A stretch of 64,000 bases of DNA, from contig NW_006763146.1 in NCBI RefSeq assembly GCF_000264905.1, positions 124,988-188,987 on the forward strand. Reading direction: 5' to 3'. Below the pieces are notes generated by a model. The model was given only the letters and a program-made list of their open reading frames with translations. It was not told the DNA's origin and ran no database searches. This stretch comes from Stereum hirsutum FP-91666 SS1. Its lineage: Eukaryota; Basidiomycota; Agaricomycetes; Russulales; Stereaceae. This document shows, piece after piece, positions 20,148 to 32,509 of this stretch (position 1 is its first letter; each line of letters opens with the position of its first letter). The translations under genes were made by a program, and so were the position numbers.

Positions 20148-22494
20148 CTATTCGTTCGTTGACTCGTCACCTGAATCGAGTAACCTACAAAAGCGGCAAA
20201 CGAAATAGTTCAGCGTGTGATCTGGGCGGACGATGTGATGGGAAGGGAGGAATAGCAAACGAAAGTTTCAGGCAAAAGGGGGACATACGAGTATTGCTTC
20301 ATCAGTGAACATTCTCCGCCATTTTCGAGATCGATGTTGTACGAGTAGAAGTATCCTTCGGATGAGACTACCATAACTTGCGGCACCGAGCTATAAGTAG
20401 AACACGAATCATTTCATCAACTGTGTCCCAGTCATATAGCCGTAGTGACGGGCGATGAACACAGGAGACGAACGTACCCGCTGAGCGCAACAATACACCT
20501 CGCGCCGCTCGTCGGTAGCTTGAGGTACGCAAAGTCCCTCGAAGGCTCCCACATCTCCGTCAGTGTATTCGGGAGATATCCGCCCATTGACGACGTAAGG
20601 TTCTTCGTGAGATGGAGTGAGCGACGGCGGAGCGTTGATCTGGGCCACACACAAACGCATCAGGAGTCAACGATCAAGGAGCAATCAGCCAACATAGACG
20701 GGAGGAAGTGAGATGATAGACGTACGAAATTCCACCATTCGACTTCTTCCCATCCATAACCGCATCATACCCCGGCCCCTCAATATCCCTACTCTCCTGA
20801 CTCGCCACATCGCTCGCCTCCTCTCCCCTCTGCTGCCCACCCGCGCCCCCATTGCCCGCCCCATTCCCATGCACCCCAAGCTTGAAAATATGCACCGTAT
20901 CATGCGCACTGCTCACCGCCAACAACGTCCCCACCGTATTAAAATTCATACTATAAATCCTCGCCTCCCTCGTTCCCCTCCGGAACTGATACAGCTTCTC
21001 CGCGCCGGGGACGCTCCACACCCTGATCACCGTGCCCTTCTCGGAGGAGGTGGCGAGGAGGGTTCCGGTGCTGTTGAGGGCAAGGGAGGACAGGGGAGTT
21101 TTGTGCGCGCGGATGAGTTGGGTTACGGAGAGGGATTTGGTGGAGAAGAGGAGGACGTCGCCGGTGGGTTGTTGGGAGGTTGAGGGTGCGTTTGGGGAGG
21201 GGGAGGGGCCGGAGGTGGTTGTAGATAGGGGTGTGGGTGTGGGGAGGGGCGAGGGGTATGCGAGGTAGGAGTTCTCGATTGAGGGGGAGAGAGCGACGAT
21301 GGCTGCGTAGGAGAAAGGTAAAAGGTCAGTGTGGTTGTGATAGAAGCGCTATAATGGATTGAGTTCGTCCATAGACTATGATTGGTTGATGAACTATCGC
21401 ACACGGCGGTTCGTAGGTAAGACGGCGAAGCCTTCGTGTTCGCGAGAACCAGAGTCCCACCATAGTTGCAGCTTTTGGAGAACCATCCCGTATTATATCG
21501 GGCGTGCAAGAACGGTGACTGGATGGCATATAAGGGACATTTCCCCATATCAGCTGTGTAGCCACACCTGAATGGGCCACATAGCGATGTTCTGACACTA
21601 CCGGCGAGATTGCACGCGGTACCCGGAACTTGACTACGCACAACGCACTCCACTCACAAACGCGGATGGAGGATGATAGTCGTATCGAAGAGGTACGACG
21701 GAATAGGGATAGCTGGATATGGGTACGGGCAACACACCTTCTGGGTTCGGTGTTGTCTCGATGACGTGTTGCAGTCTCATATTGGATATGTCGTAAATGT
21801 AAATCTCGTTCTCCAGCACAATCACGAGCGTCTTCCGGTTGAGCTTGACGGCGAGAATGGATGAGGGAAAGAGGAGTTCGCAAATCATGCTTTGTCTCTG
21901 TGATGCAAAACCGAGTAGCATGTTAGCCTTCTGCCTGGATCGACACACCGTTTGGGAGGGACTGCCTATGATAATATACGCCGACGATAGAGGGTAAGAA
22001 TAATGCGTCCAAGACAACACATACCTTGGTGTTCACGATCTGAAGTTTCCGAGGACTCGATGATGGTTGGTCCGCGGCTCCAACGAGGGCAATGAGCGAT
22101 GTGCAGAATAGCATCTCTACTATTCCACGAGCTCCATCGTCTACAAGTCATTCCATCCAAATCATACACAGTGCCAGCACCACCCAGCGCAACCGTATCC
22201 ATCGTAGCCAGACAGATAGCCGAGACGCGACGCGAAGAAAGACCAGTCAGTCAGCGATTATAGACCGAAACAAACACCAAAGAGACGCACTCATAGTATA
22301 TACCCTCCCAAAAGGATCGCAATTGGTGATACTATATCCTTTACGCGTTCCCACCGAGACGCATCTACACGCACATACAAAGTCGTCGACGTAGTCAGCC
22401 CCTGCCCATCTCTACATTCCCTCAAGGCGGTCACGACGCACGTAAAGTCCTGGTTGAAGTTCGCGAAGAGCATGTTCGAGTTTGTTCGCTGCAT
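20148..22494 (-). CDS. ATG18: autophagy PROPPIN Atg18 (426 aa)
   Basis: Minus-strand exons 22494-22442, 22364-22291, 22140-22025, 21897-21738, 21302-20726, 20639-20478, 20390-20289 and 20184-20148. The protein begins [18 protein letters not shown], the standard Atg18 start. It keeps [38 protein letters not shown] and, at about residues 241-244, the FRRG motif that binds PI3P and PI(3,5)P2 in the WD40-like seven-bladed propeller family. [29 protein letters not shown] and [16 protein letters not shown] follow. A Pro/Ser/Thr-rich loop (about residues 151-181) and a Gly-rich insert after HIFKLG are typical variable loops. Atg18 acts at the phagophore and the vacuole in autophagosome formation and membrane fission (family knowledge). 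Intron 4 is unusually long, 435 nt. A partial inverted copy lies at 18140-19400. Confidence 0.93.
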
Positions 22495-24218
22495 AGCGTC
22501 GATATTCCGAGGGAGCAAGAGAAGAAGTCCCAGGAGTGGTAAGGGAAGAAGGTGGGTAGAGGCCGTCTGGCGGTGGCGAAGCCTGAGAGTGACGGAAGCG
22601 GCTTGCACGCCACGCGACAAAACAAACATTAGCCAAATACGGACGCTCGGAACGCTGTTTCCTCCTTTCTCTCTCCGTCATCGTCATATCCTCTTCTGCG
22701 TCCTTGAAGGCTTCGTATAATGTCAGACTGTTATCTATGAGCGGACTCTTCTTGCCATCTGCATATAGCTCACAAAAACCTGGGTTCTGCTGGCATGCCT
22801 GTAGTACTAGTACTCTTCATCATATAAGTACTGCTCGGTACAGTGCTGTCAGAAAGCTTGTTCTTGCTATCTAAAACAGAAAAATTATGCTCTGCAGAAT
22901 GCGTGCGATGTACAGAATGAAGTACCTACCATGCACGTTGGGTATCTGCGACCTTTGTCGACTCCACATTGTACTGTCTACAGTGCGTACACCTTGCCGC
23001 GTGAAACCTCACCAAATCCATGCCCGGCGGGGGCTCGAAATGAAGTCATCCACCTCCCCTCGATTGGTATGTTAACGATATCTCACCTGTGGCTTTTATG
23101 AGCTCTACAACTCAATCCAGATCCCCAACTCTTCATTTGCAGCCACGGACGGCGAGTCAGTCGATAACAACGCAAACGTGCCCGTGGGTGGGCGAAACGT
23201 TTCGAACGATACGATATTGTGAGTGCCTTGTGAACGGCCTTGGGTTTCTTCGCCACTGATATGATTCTACTTCAAGTGAAATTCTTGCGAAGCTGTCGGA
23301 TTCAGAGGCGATGAACAAAATGACAAACCAACTGAGACTCAGACGAATGGTGTGTGGATACCTACCACTTGCATGTCGGAGATAAACCCTACATCGACTT
23401 CGATTACAACTCGCTTGTCGTCTCGATGATCCATTTGGTTGTAGATCTCCTCAAATTTGGCGAAAAGGCGCATCTTCTGTTAGACATCGAGTCCAGCATC
23501 ATCATGATTCTCCAAGAGATTGCTGCGCGCAAAAGCAGCAAGCCACCTTCCGACCAAGCATAGCGCCATGTGTGCACAGCACTAGAACACTTCCCGTGAA
23601 TCCACGGACCAATCATAGAGGATCCGTAAACCTCGAAGGAAACAGACTAATCAATGTCAAAGCCTCGAAGCATGCCGTATGTTTCGCCCAAGAGAGTCTG
23701 AGGCTGGTGGGTGGCTTTGCGTGTACCCTAATCTTCGCTTTTACCAGCACTGTCTTGGTGATGTAATGCTTAGCGGATACTACGTCTCCACCCGTTTCTT
23801 CCCAGACGAATAATCTACCCGGGCTGCGCTCAGAAAGTCGAGATCGGGATTCAGACGCAAATTCTTTACCAACACCCTCTGATGCAGTGGCCATCGACAT
23901 GGCAGACTCGGCGACCGACGAGGATTAGAATGTATCTAGCTTCGAAAGTGGTGGAATTGGGCCGGAGCAGGTACGATGAGGAAGACGAGGGTGTTTCGAG
24001 ATATGTCAGTAAGTTTACGATGTCTTAATCGTAGTGAGACTTGGACCACCAAACCCGTTCTAAAGACACTACATTTCACATAGGGAAATATTCAGAGGAG
24101 AGTCCGCTTCAGTCAACTTCGTTCCAATCTCTACGCAGGTTCTCCCAATCAATGACAAACAAGCACCAATATCTATCATCCCCTTCCTCTCCGAGCTAAC
24201 TCTCCTCCCTATGTACGT
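22495..24218. other. intergenic with a possible decayed gene
   Basis: Contains the ATG18 promoter and a stretch of coding-like sequence at about 23035-23563 (separate entry). No RNA gene or bounded repeat seen. Confidence 0.4.
23035..23563 (+). pseudogene. possible gene fragment of unknown family
   Basis: Two blocks read as protein: DTIFEILAKLSDSEAMNKM across a plausible 58-nt intron, and, after a frame change near 23350, a block with HVGDKPYIDFDYNSLVVSM and LLDIESSIIMILQEIAARK ending in a stop at 23563. No intron explains the frame change, so it is either a relic or I have mis-spliced it. No family recognised. Confidence 0.25.
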
Positions 24219-26326
24219 TCACTGGAAAGTGTCGACGTTGAATGTTGACCACTGCCAGTTACGGCGCAGCTGTCGTAATACTTGGACATTGTGGTTGGAG
24301 TTCGAAGCTCGGATGTTGAGCATGAGACGGGAGGCTAAACAGACAGAAATTCTAGACCATTGATCAGATTGAAAATTAGAGCTCAATTGGAATGGTCATA
24401 GCGCATCCGTGACTTGGAAGGTGGTAAAACTTACATGTTCACAAATGGAACCATCATGCCTCGGAGATATGGCTATTAACCACGTCCGTGTCAATGACAC
24501 TGAGATAGTGTGTTCTGTAGAGTTACCTTTGCAGTCTGAGTTAAAAACAGGATGACCAATGTCAAAGCCCTGTCTTAGATTGGAAAGAAATTGGGAACGT
24601 ATAATAAGGAGAGCCACATTAACCGCGTTGGCAGAGAAGATCACTCTGCGTGAGGTGATCCAGACCGCCGAATGGACGTTTAGAGTAATAAGCACAGTCC
24701 TTCACTAAATATCTCTGAGGGACTCACAGGAAATACATTGACCCTATAGCGCAAGTACGATTAATATCAATTTGGCTCGCGAGGACAGAGCATGTCACTG
24801 GAGGAGCGTACCATCCCTTATAAGGACCTGTAAAAGTCTCCCGCCGCGCCGTAGTGTATATGCCTTGTACGCCGTGATGCCGAAAATGACGAAGTCGAAC
24901 ATGAGGAGAGATGTCCATGTTATGCTCAGGCCTTTCGAGTTCATTTTCAACAAGATGTGAGGTCAGTTCATGATTCGACAAGTAGATCCATGCGATAGAT
25001 TAGTCCGGAGGAATGACGATGAAGAGTGTTAGAGTAGAAGTAAATATGAAATAAATAGAGGCCTACGTAAGGATCTAGTATAGCCAATATCGTTGTGAGT
25101 AACCGTACGAAAGCATTAGGATACAATAGCGGGGAGCGTACAGTGCATCACTAAGAGGTGACATACATCCACTCGCTCCCAGCTCATACAAGTGTGCGGA
25201 GACGCTGTCAACTTCGTAAGGGCCTTCCTGCGTGATGATGGCCCACTTGAGTAGCGAGATAATGTTAGTATTCAGACGACGAGGAATATTGAAATACCAT
25301 AGTCGGAACGGCTGGGAAAATACATGCATGTGTGACAGGTCGAAGAGAGTACAGAGGAATAAATGGTAGAAAGTGTATCAACTGAGAAGAAGGGCTGAGG
25401 TAGACGTACGAGCGCAACAGCTGTACCCGCAGAACCCAACAAATTCAGTAATCCAAGGACGACTCTGGATCGATTGGAAAGGGCATACGCCCGCATTATC
25501 AAGATCCCTACATAGGTTGAGGTGAGTCACATATATTGAAAAAAAACAGCGGTACGGATACCGAAGGTATAAATAGTAACCGTAATGGGTGAGGAGCGGT
25601 GGTGATATCTGGGAGTGTATGTACTGCCGAGGATCAGAAGAAGTTCGAAAACTCACCACCGACGTTGATCTCCAGCACAAGCGCGAAATATTCGTGGTAT
25701 ATTGTAAGCTTTGGGCATATCTGTGCCGGAGCAACGTGTCAGCGTCCACTATATGACGTGAAACTATCCGCACACAGACGGCGAGCGATAGGTATGTTTG
25801 ACGAAGGGCATAGAGGAGTAAAATGATGATCCGAACGCACTGTAGCCTGGTCTGACGTTAACAATGCCGCCAATATGAACGGGATGTGCCCAAATAGTGG
25901 AATGTATCGGTTGACCAAAAAGAGAAACGTGACAAGGGTGAAGCGATTCCTGGGAGGCCAATAGTGTTTGATTTCAGAGCTGAAGGTGATGAGGTACTCG
26001 CTGTACAATTGAGGTTAGAAAGAGGCGAGGATGAATGGAGACAGCTATGGTCACGGAGTGTTACAGACTAGTATAATATCGCTGCCGTTTCGGATTAGTG
26101 GTATCGAGAGGGGTTGTCGGTGTAAGAAACAGTAGGGGACAAGAAGTGGCGCTCACTGCAACCAGCCAGCTGTGTTGCTACCTGAAGGAACCTAGCGTTG
26201 AGCAACATGACTGACAAGTCAGTTCATAACTTCATTTCGCTGTCATGACGCATACGTAGTATTCGCACGACATTGGACTTCAGCTCACCATTGCTGTCCG
26301 AGATCGCTAGGCCCTACGGTGACCAT
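24219..26326 (-). CDS. DUF6533 seven-helix membrane protein, copy A (292 aa, one damaged donor)
   Basis: Fourteen minus-strand exons: 26326-26289, 26191-26157, 26081-26069, 26000-25841, 25720-25657, 25507-25410, 25245-25142, 25074-25067, 24931-24812, 24743-24728, 24645-24603, 24535-24527, 24472-24435, 24351-24219. Exons 1-13 match copy B (30206-32509) in length and phase, microexons of 13, 8 and 9 nt included. The N-terminal block EYLITFSSEIKHYWPPRNRF followed by NRYIPLFGH is the DUF6533 signature. Later helices include MRAYALSNRSRVVLGLL, MFDFVIFGITAYKAY and SRLMLNIR. Intron 11 begins AT instead of GT (24602-24601). Retaining that intron gives an open frame to a stop at 24396. The gene may thus be newly impaired or use a non-canonical donor. 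The cytoplasmic tail is about 95 residues shorter than in copy B. DUF6533 proteins are expanded in Agaricomycetes; their function is unknown. Confidence 0.82.
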
Positions 26327-27328
26327 AGTGGAGAAACTGAGCTTGGAGTGAGAGTGAATATTTAACTGGGTTGGTCGTCTACTCTGCGCTATAAACCATG
26401 GAGGTCACAGCCACGGACAGTTCTCCATTTCTTGATGTGTACCGGTGATATCCCACTGTGGCGACCGCAACAGAAGACTTCGATCGGAGGCATGACTTAT
26501 AGTTCTCTACGGCCTCGGCCGGGTAACATCTTCAAGGTTATTTATTGCGCACACAGCCCCATTTCATGGATCCTCCAACAGACTTCTGAAGGGGATCAGG
26601 ACCCGTGGCGCTGTTGCGAATAATCAAAAACACCGCGGCTGAAATAGGCGGAGAAAGCGACGACGACGACGACGAACCTTCTGAACAGAGTGAAGCTTTC
26701 ATCTATGGTCGTCAATGGGACTGATACTTTCATGGAACGAGCACACCAAAACGCATATCTTGTGCTGTCACAGATCTATCCCATTTACCCACCTTTCATC
26801 CGCCAGCCCTTCTATTCATTCATCCGGTCGGCCGCCCATCCATCTGTCTATCTGTCGAGGCAATGAATGATCCTGGAGTCTAGTAAACGGATATCTGAGA
26901 AAGGATGAGAAGCGAGGAAAAGAAGGAAGCCTATATGACGATGCAGAATGGAGGAAGAATCGAGGGGAATAGAGAATTGAACAGAACACACCTTGTCGTC
27001 ACATCTACCGCGCTCAGGAGCAATTGTACCAAAAAGTATATCACCGCACAGTAAATAGAACTTCTGTTCTGCTACCAATGTAAAGATAGCTCATACGAGG
27101 ACAACGACGAAGATGTCAGACCACCGAGGAACCTCGTCATGATGGAAAGAGACAGGTTGCAGATGAAACACTGATTGATGGTGACCTTCGGTAAGGGTCG
27201 AGGAGAGGAAGAACGACCGGGCACTCAGAAGTTGATCCTCACCGTCAAGGTGTATACAAGAAAGAGGTCAATGCATCCACAAGTCAAAGCGTCCACAAAG
27301 CGTGTCTACAGCTTACGAATGAATCAGA
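26327..27328. other. intergenic with a short (CGA)n microsatellite
   Basis: A run of GAC/CGA triplets lies near 26654-26676. No gene seen. Confidence 0.5.
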
Positions 27329-29145
27329 CTAATACCCATCACAAGCCCCCTCCAACCACGTCCATACTTTCTCTCCCAACTCCGGATCTTGGGTAGATGG
27401 GTTCGGAGCACCCAGCCGGGCCCAGGGGATAAGGAACTACAGTCAGGCGCAATAATCACGACCAAAGTCAGCGACTATATGAATGGAGAGTAACAGACGA
27501 TTTGTCGAAACAAGGGTTTATGTAGAGGGTACAAGGCGAAAGGGAAGGGAAAGAAATAGTTAGAAATCTACCTTTCCGTTATAATCCACACATTCGGGTG
27601 CTGTGGCTCCCCAAAGCTGCGTCAAAGCACCATACGGAACAGGGTACAGGATGAAACGATCCTGGAGGTGTGTCGGTATATGCAGGAGGAGGGGATAGGT
27701 GGTTCACGCGTCAGCGACCAATGCCAAAAGGGTTTCCGGAAGGAATCGAAGGGAAGGACGCACCGCAAACCATTTGACAAAGGAGGGAAGGTACCGCTGG
27801 AGGTTGGATATCAAGTTGCCTGTCGCCGAATGACAGTATGAGCATATTGTACAGTGGTATAGTAAAAAGGGTAGACGAACCGGGATTACAACTCATTACG
27901 ACTAACTTGTCTCCATATCTCCGTGCCAGCTCTCGTGCGACGACGACGTTAGCCTACATATCCGGTCAGATCAGTCACGCCACACCCAGAGCCCCGTCAG
28001 TCGACCAAGCCAGAGGTAATTGAATGTAAGTAGACGTGGGACATACGAATTTCGACTGGTTGTACAGCCCTGGTGGTCCTAACTTCTCCCTCTCCGTTTC
28101 TCCTCCATTCTTGTTATTGAACGCATTCCTACGAGTCCCCTCAGCAGCTGTTCTCCGGACGGGCATTACGAGGACAAGAGCGGGAGTGAGTGTCAAGAAC
28201 TAAATGCTGACCAGTTGATCCCGGTGGTAAGATATGACGCGGAGGATGAGGTGATGACGATGCGCGATTTGTGCTCTAGAGTAGAGGCGCGTACGAGGGC
28301 GGGGAGGAGGAGAGAGCGAAGGTGGAAATGTCCTACAGGCGGATAAATAGAGTGTTAGCGAGACGGAGGATAGGGATCCACAGAGGTAGTTCACCGGTAC
28401 ACATTCGGGATGTAGTGAGTCCGAACAAACGTACCAAGAACGTTCGTCCCCCATTGCAAGTCATACTTCTGCTCTGTCAGCATCGAAACAGGACAACTCA
28501 TAACTCCACTATGCGGCATGCAATACAATAGCATCTTCAGACATAAAGTGACGGGCAATGGGATGAAATGATGCCGGGACGTACGCGTTCTCGAACAGTA
28601 TGTGAAGCTCCTGCTCCTTGCTACGTATAACACAATGATAAGGTACAGAACTCTGGTAACACAGCACACTCTCCTCCCTTTCCTTTTGTACGTTGAAAAA
28701 CAGAGCGAAAGACGAACCTCAGAAACTCCTCTGCTGCCTGCCTCACGCTCCTAAGATCCGCCAGGTCGAGCTTCAAGAACAGTGCCTCCTTGCCCCCTGT
28801 GCTCGCTTTCAGGTCTTCGATAGCTTTGAGACCTTTCGAGGCATCGCGAGCAGCGAGGTAAACTTTCGCGTTATGGGTCAGAAGAGCCTGGGATCGAACA
28901 CCGAAATGAGTGGGGAGGGGTGGGGCTTGTGAGTTATGCACACACCTTCACCGTCTCTTTTCCAATACCAGTGTTACCGCCTACAATAAAGACCTAGAAT
29001 CAAGGCCATACAATAGTGACAAAACGGGAACTGAGGACGAACCAGTGACCAGCACGACCTTCCCAGAAAGATCTGGTATGCTATCGACAGACCATTGTGG
29101 TTTCGGGGGAAATGCTTGAGCGAGGGCCGAAAGTGAGTTACCCAT
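27329..29145 (-). CDS. short-chain dehydrogenase/reductase, retinol-dehydrogenase-like, copy C (325 aa)
   Basis: Minus-strand exons 29145-29043, 28980-28946, 28887-28718, 28620-28585, 28508-28435, 28332-28201, 28147-28047, 27953-27881, 27819-27764, 27661-27572 and 27436-27329. The Rossmann cofactor motif TGGNTGIG spans exons 1-2, FENAG stands for the NNAG motif, ITSSSA carries the catalytic Ser, and LYNQSK gives YxxxK. The C terminus FLIPWARLGAP matches the three plus-strand SDR paralogues. An intron with the unusual donor GTTCTT splits the exon that is single in the other copies; without it a TGA would end the protein early. The enzyme is expected to be an NAD(P)-dependent oxidoreductase acting on an alcohol or ketone. 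The substrate cannot be inferred. Confidence 0.88.
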
Positions 29146-30205
29146 ATCTCGCGGTACTCAAACACCTGAGTAAGTAGAGTAAGCTGTCTTTCTGGAGGAC
29201 TATCAAGAGGGACGACGATCGTAGATCGTGGCGGCCGTCGGGGACTATCCTCTCGGGTCGGATCGAGAATTGAGCCGAGTGCGTAGGAATTCAAAGGAGT
29301 TGATCCTGTGTTCTCTGCCAGATATACCACTAGTACAATATCGTAAAGGCGTTGAATGCGACAGACGCTGAAAGTGGCGACTCAACTGCAGTGGTTACTG
29401 AACACAAGTGGCGCGAGCGCTTATTGAGTTATTCGCGTTCAACTTGGCCACGTGTATTCTCTTCGTTCCGACCGTGAGACTTTCTTTGAGACTCCGATTC
29501 CCTCCGATTCCTTTCCTTTCCCTCGAGCTCATACTCAACCGCCACTGTACATTGTAAGTAGTTCTGCCAGCGTTCTCCATATCCTCGAATCAACCTCGGA
29601 TACTTCTCGTCAAAAATAAGTTCTCGTATCCACTTGTGGGCCCCAAGTTCCTTTGAAATGCTCTGGAGGGAATATGCGTGCTCCGACATTGATCGCCGAG
29701 TCGCGGGAGTTCGTGACGACGGTCATTGTCGTCAACGTATCTTTCTTCTCAGCTTTGCGACAAAAGGCTCCTTGTTTCTATGATCGCAATCCTACAATGG
29801 CAGTCTCGATTTGCAGCTTTTTTTCTGTGGATATCTTCTAACATGGATCGCTTCTGGGCCTTTTTTTCTCTCGCCGTCGTGATCTATTCAATCATCGGGT
29901 GCAGTTGAAGGCATCCCTTGGAAGTCAAAGGCCGACAGAGATCACGATCATCATGAACAGGGTATAAACAGATGCGAGGCAAGTGTTCTGTATGCCCTTT
30001 CCCCATTTCATTCTGTGGCGCTCTGTTGCTATCATCGCAATCCAAGAGTACTCGCGCGGTTGCTCTTCATCGTTGTCAAGTCTTATGGGGGCGGAAAGCT
30101 ATCAACATTGGTGTAAGGAGTGGTATATATGAGGCTAGCGAGACGTTAGTGCGGAGCCTATCTGAATCTGTGCAGTGAACATTGAGCGCTTGAGCCCCCG
30201 CCACA
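29146..30205. other. intergenic between head-to-head genes
   Basis: Shared promoter region of SDR copy C (minus) and DUF6533 copy B (plus). An 86-codon minus frame at 29429-29689 reads partly protein-like (HKWIRELIFDEKYPRLI) but has no supporting homologue here. Confidence 0.4.
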
Positions 30206-32509
30206 ATGAACTCGGTCGGACCTAGCGACGTTGGGCAGCAGTGGTGAGTTCAACTTTTGTTTGCTATCTCGTTTCTATGGAGAAGAAAATGACCAAGCAT
30301 TTGCGTGTCATCAGGTTCATCCAAATGGCTACACAGCTGGCTGGTTTCAGTGGGTAGTTTCAATTTGCCCATTACACTTTGTTCAAGCATCATCTCATAT
30401 TCCACGAAACCATAGCGCTCCTATACTAGTACGTTCTCTCTCCCGTCTCACCCACTTCATACTAGCTCAGCGTTTACCTTAGAGCTAACAATAGACTGCA
30501 CTGTTCCTTCGAAATTGAACGTTTGAACCTACAGCGAGTATCTCATCACCCTCAACTCTGAAATTAAATACTACTGGCCACCACGAAACCGGTTCACGCT
30601 CGTCTCCTTCTTCTTTTTCCTCAATCGGTATCTTCCGCTCTTTGGGCACGTACCATTTATCGTGGCAACGATGTTGACGGTCGATCAAGCGACGGTGCGT
30701 CTGTCTCTCATCGATATTATTGGTTGCTCTTCCCGGTAGTGGGGCTTCTGTATACTCCTGTATACTCTTGTCGTTCGTGTTTAATCTGTTCAGGGGGACG
30801 AATCAAAGACTTATGTTACCGGTTCCAAAGCAGCTGACTGGTTGTCTTTCAACAGATATGTCCTAAACTCACGGTATACCACGAATACTTCGCGCTCATC
30901 GTGGAAATCAACATCGGCTGTGAGTCCTTTACACCATTTCCTCAACCCACCTTCCATTTCATATCCCAGTACTGCGGTCCTAAGCAATCTGCGACCATCG
31001 TCCACTCTCCTAGGGCTTCTGATGATCCGCATCCATGCGCTCTACGACAAATCCAAAGTTGTCCTTGGAGTCCTATACTCACTAGGTAGTGCGGGGACCA
31101 TTTTCGCACTGGTACGTTTGCATCAACGACCGGGGTACTCGTATATACGACCGTCCGAAAGGAACTTGGTAACTGATCAACGTTCTTGCGATGACAGTGG
31201 GCTCTCATAACACAAAAAGATGCCTACGTACTCGATGACGCGTCAGCGCGGCTGTTCGCGCTGGGCGTAGTTGGATGTAGCTCTGCGCTTGGAGATGATC
31301 TGTGCGTCTTCTCATTCACTTGTATCACCTTATTTACTATCATGTTCTGACGAATACTTATATGGGAATCTACGATAGGTCCAAAAGTACGTCCTCTCCT
31401 ACCTTATCTCCATTCTGTCCAGTGACGAATGATCTCCCAATTATTACCGACGCTCAACGATGTTCTAATACTGCTGTGAACCGCTTTACATTTTGACAGG
31501 ACTGGGTGTCACATGGGCAGGCGTCCTCATCTTCGATGTCGCCGTTTTTGGCCTCACTGCCTATAAAGCGTTCAAGCTGAGGCGGAGCGGAAGGCTGTTG
31601 CAGATCTTGCTGAGGGACGGTGCGTTCCTTATCACCCAGCACCACCTGTGGAATGAGGCTGAATTATACTCTAACGGATCGGTATAGGGTCTATGTATTT
31701 CTTGTGAGTTTCTCACTGCTTCATATGTCGGGTAAACCTCGAGAATGACCTATCTTGGCCGGGTTTGTGTGGCGGTGGCACTCATGCTGTAGAATCATCT
31801 TCTGCGCCAACGCGGTCAATATCGGTATCCTTCTTGTATGTCTCCTTCCAATCTATTGTCTTTGGCTCGATGACACTCACTGACCTTTCCTTTTAATGAC
31901 GCAGACTGCGAAGGTAAAAGTTTTCATCCTTCAATACGAATGTACAGCTGGAATTATTCGCCTGCTGACCTGGGTGTTTGGGTCGGGAGTAGCCTTTGGT
32001 TCGAGGATTGATGGTCCCGTTCATCAATATGTACGTCGTGAGATCGCTATCACACCGCGCCTTATCTAACAATCTCAACACTCAGCATGTCAACATGTCT
32101 CGCCTCCCGCCTAATGATCAACATCCGGTCTTCACATTCCAAACTCTCCCGCTCTTCTCTCACACATCACGATAACCCACAAGATTACAACCACACCAAT
32201 CACCCGACAGGATCCCGATGCAACAATGACGTTGGGACCACGAGCAGCAGGAGCTCGGGACTACATCTTACGACCATTATCGACGATGTCGGTGGTGCTG
32301 ATGCGGACATGTCTGTCAGTATGTACAACGTCGGCGCAGGCGGAACATCTCAATCAGGATCAGCGCCTAGATTCTCCCCGGGTAAGATGCGAGACGCAGA
32401 GGAGACTCGGACGAGAGCTCTGGGAAAGGTTCATGACGAGCCGGAGTGGTTAGGGCTAGTGGTCAGGAGCCTAAGCCGGGGACGCTGCAACGACGGAGCT
32501 GATGATTAG
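30206..32509 (+). CDS. DUF6533 seven-helix membrane protein, copy B (389 aa)
   Basis: Fourteen exons: 30206-30243, 30315-30349, 30416-30428, 30535-30694, 30856-30919, 31014-31111, 31198-31301, 31379-31386, 31500-31619, 31688-31703, 31793-31835, 31905-31913, 31993-32030, 32086-32509. The 13-, 8- and 9-nt exons are needed to keep frame and family sequence: TLLYYEYLITL across exons 3/4, DDLSKRLGVTW across 7/8/9 and TAKPLVRGLMVPF across 12/13. DUF6533 lies at about residues 28-70 (EIKYYWPPRNRF, LNRYLPLFGH). Six or seven hydrophobic helices follow, then a Ser/Asn/Gly-rich hydrophilic tail of about 115 residues after SRLMINIR. All splice sites are canonical. It is probably an integral membrane protein of unknown role. 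The inverted paralogue is copy A at 24219-26326. Confidence 0.88.

Noticed and set aside
20713..21183. 156-codon plus-strand frame
   Set aside because: Shadow of ATG18 exon 5 on the opposite strand.
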